Shown here piece by piece: positions 33,285-35,937 of a stretch of DNA of 35,937 bases. This stretch comes from Janthinobacterium lividum PAMC 25724 (GTDB lineage Bacteria; Pseudomonadota; Gammaproteobacteria; Burkholderiales; Burkholderiaceae_D): NCBI GenBank assembly GCA_000242815.2, contig AHHB01000043.1, positions 1 through 35,937 of the forward strand, in the 5' to 3' direction. Every line of letters begins with the position of its first letter. Within the stretch, counting starts at the first letter, position 1. A program made the position numbers and the translations under genes. Under the pieces are notes generated by a model. That model saw only the letters and a program-made list of their open reading frames with translations. It made no database searches and was not told the origin of the DNA.

Positions 33285-34812
33285 AGGCGCGCGAAGCGCC
33301 AGCGGACGAAGTGAACGACGACGACTGGTTCGAGCCGCCCACCACGGAGCAAGATGACAGCATCGAGCATTCGCTGTTCGGCGAAATCCTCGACTGGATG
33401 CTGGCGCCCTTGCTGCTGCTGTGGCCGATGAGCATCGCCATCACTTACCTGGTGGCCAAGGGCATCGCGAATCAACCGTTCGACCATGCGCTGGAAGACA
33501 GCGTGACGGTGCTGACGCAGCAGGTCAAGCAAGCCGATGGCGCGATGCTGCGCCGCATGCAGGACAAGAGCAGCAAGGGCCGCGACTTCCTGCGCGGCGA
33601 CGATGTCGATACCTTGTATTACCTGGTAATGGGCGGACAGGCGAATACCTCGACGGCGACCGTGACTTGCCGCCGCCGCAAGAACCCGATAAATACCGCA
33701 GTGGCATGGTGCTGTTTCGCAACGACACCATACACGGCACGCCCGTGCGGGTGGCGTTCACCTATCTCGACATGCCCTCCAGCATCGACGATGAACCGCG
33801 CCGCACGCTGGTGCAAGTGGCCGAAACGCTGGAAAAACGCGCCCAACTGGCGAATGAAATCATCAAGGGCGTGATCTTGCCGCAGTTCATCATCCTGCCC
33901 GTGATCCTGGCCCTGGTCTGGTTTGCCCTGGCGCGCGGCCTGTCACCGCTGGCGCAATTGCAGGAACGCATACGCGCGCGACCACCGGATGACCTCTCCC
34001 CCATCGAATCGGGCCAGGTGCCCGAGGAAATCACGCCACTGGTCGCTTCGCTCAACGAGATGCTGGCGCGCTTATCTTTGTCCATCGACATGCAGAAACG
34101 CTTCATCGCCGACGCTGCGCACCAGATGAAGACACCGCTGGCCGGCATGCGCATGCAATCCGAACTGGCCCTGCGGCAAACCGACCACGACGAGATTCAC
34201 CGCTCACTGCTGCAGTTGGCGAAAAGTTCGGAAGCGGCCACGCGCCTGGTGAATCAGCTGCTGGCCCTGGCGCGCGCGGAAAACCAGCCGCAGGCCGGCA
34301 CGGCATTTGCTCCCATCGAGCTGAGCGAACTGGCGCGCGGCGTGGTGCAGGACTGGGTGCAAGCCTCGTTTGCCCAGCATATCGACCTGGGCTTCGAACA
34401 GCCCGCGTATTCGATCATGATTTCCGGCAATGCCATGATGCTGCGTGAACTGCTGAGTAATCTGATCGACAATGCCCTGCGCTACACGCCCACTGGCGGC
34501 AGCGTCACGGTGCGCGTGCGCAGCACCCTGGAACTGGCCATCCTGGAAGTGGAAGATACGGGTCCCGGCATACCGCAGGCCGAGCGGGAACACGTGTTCG
34601 AGCGCTTTTACCGCATTCTCGGCAGCAATGTCGACGGTAGCGGACTGGGCTTGGCCATCGTGCGCGAAATTGCTCAGCAGCATGGCGCCGAAGTCGATAT
34701 TTTCAACAATCCGCGCGCCCACGCACCAAAGCTGCCGGGCACCCTGTTACGCCTGAGCATCGCCCTGCTGTTGCCCGATCCCCCCGAAGACGATGAGATC
34801 ACGTATGGATAA
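33281..34812 (+). pseudogene. Sensor histidine kinase (TctE-like), interrupted by a one-base frameshift
   Basis: Starts at GTG overlapping the regulator stop. The first 120 codons give a cytoplasmic stretch, a transmembrane segment (about 37-59) and the TctE-type 2CSK_N sensor start, ending DDVDTLYYLVMGGQ. The frame then shifts: continuation GEYLDGDRDLPPP is one frame away. Adding one G at 33640/33641 (CAG-GCG to CAG-GGC) restores a 510-residue kinase. The rest is complete: second TM (about 197-220), HAMP-like linker, H-box AAHQMKTPLAGMR with His281, N-box LLSNLIDNALRYTP, DTGPGIP and GSGLGLAIV. As written, the upstream part would stop at 33874 out of frame. The lost base is in a G-run, so a sequencing error is quite possible. 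Ends overlapping the DUF4212 start by eight bases. Confidence 0.88.
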
Positions 34813-35119
34813 GCCCAGCATTCCCGCGACACCGTTGCGGCCGGCGCGCGCACCGAGCCCCGAGCTGCAGGCACGCCTCGATGTGCATTGGCAACAGACG
34901 CGGCGCCTGACGGCCATCCTGCTGCTGATCTGGCTGCTGACGGGCTTTCTGACCATATTTTATGCGCGCGAACTATTGCATCTGAACCTGTTCGGCTGGC
35001 CGCTGCCCTTCTATATGGCGGCCCAGGGCGCCTCGCTGGTCTACCTGGCCATCATTGCCTTCTATGCCTGGCGCATGCGGCGCCTGGACCGTGCTTTTCA
35101 TGCCGAGGAGCAAAAATGA
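34805..35119 (+). CDS. DUF4212 small subunit of a sodium:solute symporter
   Basis: 104 residues with two transmembrane helices (about 36-56 and 66-88). The pattern HWQQTRRLTAILLLIWLLTGFLTIFYARELLHLNLFGWPLPFYMAAQGASLVYLAIIAFYAWRM is the DUF4212 signature, known as the small partner of a VC_2705-type sodium:solute symporter. It starts inside the end of the kinase gene and its stop overlaps the symporter start (ATGA), so all are one operon. A Met 12 bases upstream (34793) is less likely, as it lies deeper in the kinase gene. Confidence 0.92.
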   Translation: MDKPSIPATPLRPARAPSPELQARLDVHWQQTRRLTAILLLIWLLTGFLTIFYARELLHLNLFGWPLPFYMAAQGASLVYLAIIAFYAWRMRRLDRAFHAEEQK

Positions 35120-35937
35120 GCGGCCAGCGCAGCTTCTTTGCGCGGCTGTGCCGCTACTACCTGCTGTTTACCGCCGGTTTTGCCGCCTTCCTGCTGGCCC
35201 TGTCGGTACTCGAACAGGAAGGCATGCCGCGCGCCTGGATCGGCTACCTGTTCATGTTGGTCACCATCACCCTGTACGCCACCATCGGCGTCATCAGCCG
35301 CACCTCGAACGTCACCGAATACTATGTGGCAGGGCGCAGAGTGCCCGCCATGTTCAACGGCATGGCCACGGCCGCCGACTGGATTTCGGCCGCCAGCTTC
35401 ATCAGCCTGGCCGGTGGCCTGTACCTGAACGGCTTCGACGGCCTGGCCTTCATCATGGGCTGGACGGGCGGCTATTGCCTGGTAGCACTCTTGATCGCGC
35501 CCTACCTGCGCAAGTTCAGCCAATACACGATCCCCGATTTCCTCGCCGCCCGCTATGCCAGCGGCACCGACAAGCGCGGCGCCAGCGTGCGCGTCGTGGC
35601 CGTGGCCGCCACCATCATCGTGTCGTTCACCTATGTCGTGGCGCAGATCTACGCCGTCGGCCTGATTGCCTCGCGCTTCACGGGCGTGGATTTTTCCGTC
35701 GGCATCTTCCTGGGCCTGGCCAGCATCCTGGTCTGCTCTTTTCTGGGTGGCATGCGCGCCATCACCTGGACGCAGGTGGCGCAGTACATCATCATCCTGG
35801 TCGCCTTTCTGATTCCCGCCATCTGGCTGTCGGTCAAGCATGCGGATAACCCCGTGCCGCAGATCGCTTACGGCAAAGTGTTGCCGCAACTGAGCGCACG
35901 CGAACACGTGCTGGAAACAAGGCACACAGGGGATAGG
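35116..35937 (+). CDS. Sodium:solute symporter, large subunit (VC_2705/ActP-like), partial
   Basis: The first 274 codons of an SSS-family transporter; the window ends inside it. About six transmembrane helices are visible. Family motifs are ISRTSNVTEYYVAGRRVPAMFNGMATAADWISAASFISLAGGLY, GWTGGYCLVALLIAPYLRKFSQYTIPDFLAARY, and SFLGGMRAITWTQVAQYIIILVAFLIPAIWLS. With DUF4212 this forms the two-gene symporter thought to take up acetate, pyruvate or other short carboxylates; the substrate is not known. ATG overlaps the DUF4212 stop. The last dozen codons (from about 35900) look unlike relatives that I remember and may contain errors. Confidence 0.9.
   Translation, partial: MSGQRSFFARLCRYYLLFTAGFAAFLLALSVLEQEGMPRAWIGYLFMLVTITLYATIGVISRTSNVTEYYVAGRRVPAMFNGMATAADWISAASFISLAGGLYLNGFDGLAFIMGWTGGYCLVALLIAPYLRKFSQYTIPDFLAARYASGTDKRGASVRVVAVAATIIVSFTYVVAQIYAVGLIASRFTGVDFSVGIFLGLASILVCSFLGGMRAITWTQVAQYIIILVAFLIPAIWLSVKHADNPVPQIAYGKVLPQLSAREHVLETRHTGDR

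Noticed and set aside
35900..35937. Odd codons at the window end of the symporter gene
   Set aside because: The frame remains open and the gene is cut here, so too little is visible to call an indel or a junction.

Overview
The window is dense, GC-rich bacterial DNA with short intergenic gaps and no rRNA, tRNA, CRISPR array, insertion sequence or phage gene that I can see. Gene content and order point to a betaproteobacterium of the Burkholderiales, most likely Oxalobacteraceae (Janthinobacterium/Massilia/Duganella type). The main support is the pgk-pyk-fba-purC-purE-purK-sua5 run, the recA-recX-DUF2889-sucCD-pilin run, and the DUF4212/symporter pair beside a TctDE-like two-component system. 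The genus is inferred from gene order and protein flavour, not from a search.

Layout. 1-71: tail of an upstream membrane protein. 137-2950: a fused two-domain M16 peptidase (+). 3035-6172 (-): DUF2809 membrane protein, cysK, a secreted FKBP isomerase and tcdA. 6284-9455 (+): a hemerythrin-PdxH fusion, cfa with a TTG start, and a flavin reductase, closed by a bidirectional terminator shared with ompW. 9497-11672 (-): ompW and a GDSL-type lipoprotein with a long Ala/Gly-rich insertion. 11915-19602 (-): lower glycolysis (pgk, pyk, fba), purine synthesis (purC, purE, purK) and the t6A enzyme gene sua5. 19680-20766 (-): azlCD amino-acid exporter. 21024-23359 (+): CHCC zinc-finger protein, NTF2-like protein, YheT-type hydrolase and a conserved protein of unknown function, the last three overlapping. 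23363-25039 (-): M48 metalloprotease with a TPR-like tail. 25145-26638 (+): moaC and a PilZ protein. 26660-30039 (-): type IV pilin with a sigma-54 promoter, sucDC and a DUF2889 protein. 30541-32300 (-): recX and recA with an SOS box. 32550-35937 (+): response regulator, sensor kinase, DUF4212 and a sodium:solute symporter cut by the window end.

How the genes work together. Most of the window is housekeeping metabolism: glycolysis, succinyl-CoA synthetase, purine, cysteine, PLP and molybdopterin synthesis. Two steps of the tRNA t6A/ct6A pathway (sua5 and tcdA) lie about 6 kb apart in separate transcription units. The last four genes overlap by a few bases each and look like one sensing-and-uptake operon for a small carboxylate or similar solute.

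Most notable points: (1) an unbroken reading frame joining a hemerythrin HHE domain to pyridoxamine-phosphate oxidase; (2) two single-base losses, one near the 5' end of purE and one in the sensor kinase, which are either sequencing errors or real lesions; (3) a pair of inverted REP-like palindromes whose edge supplies the recA stop codon; (4) a consensus-perfect sigma-54 promoter at the pilin gene, with inverted repeats at enhancer distance; (5) several perfect palindromes and short tandem repeats in promoter regions. I did not find an evident new defence or mobile system.
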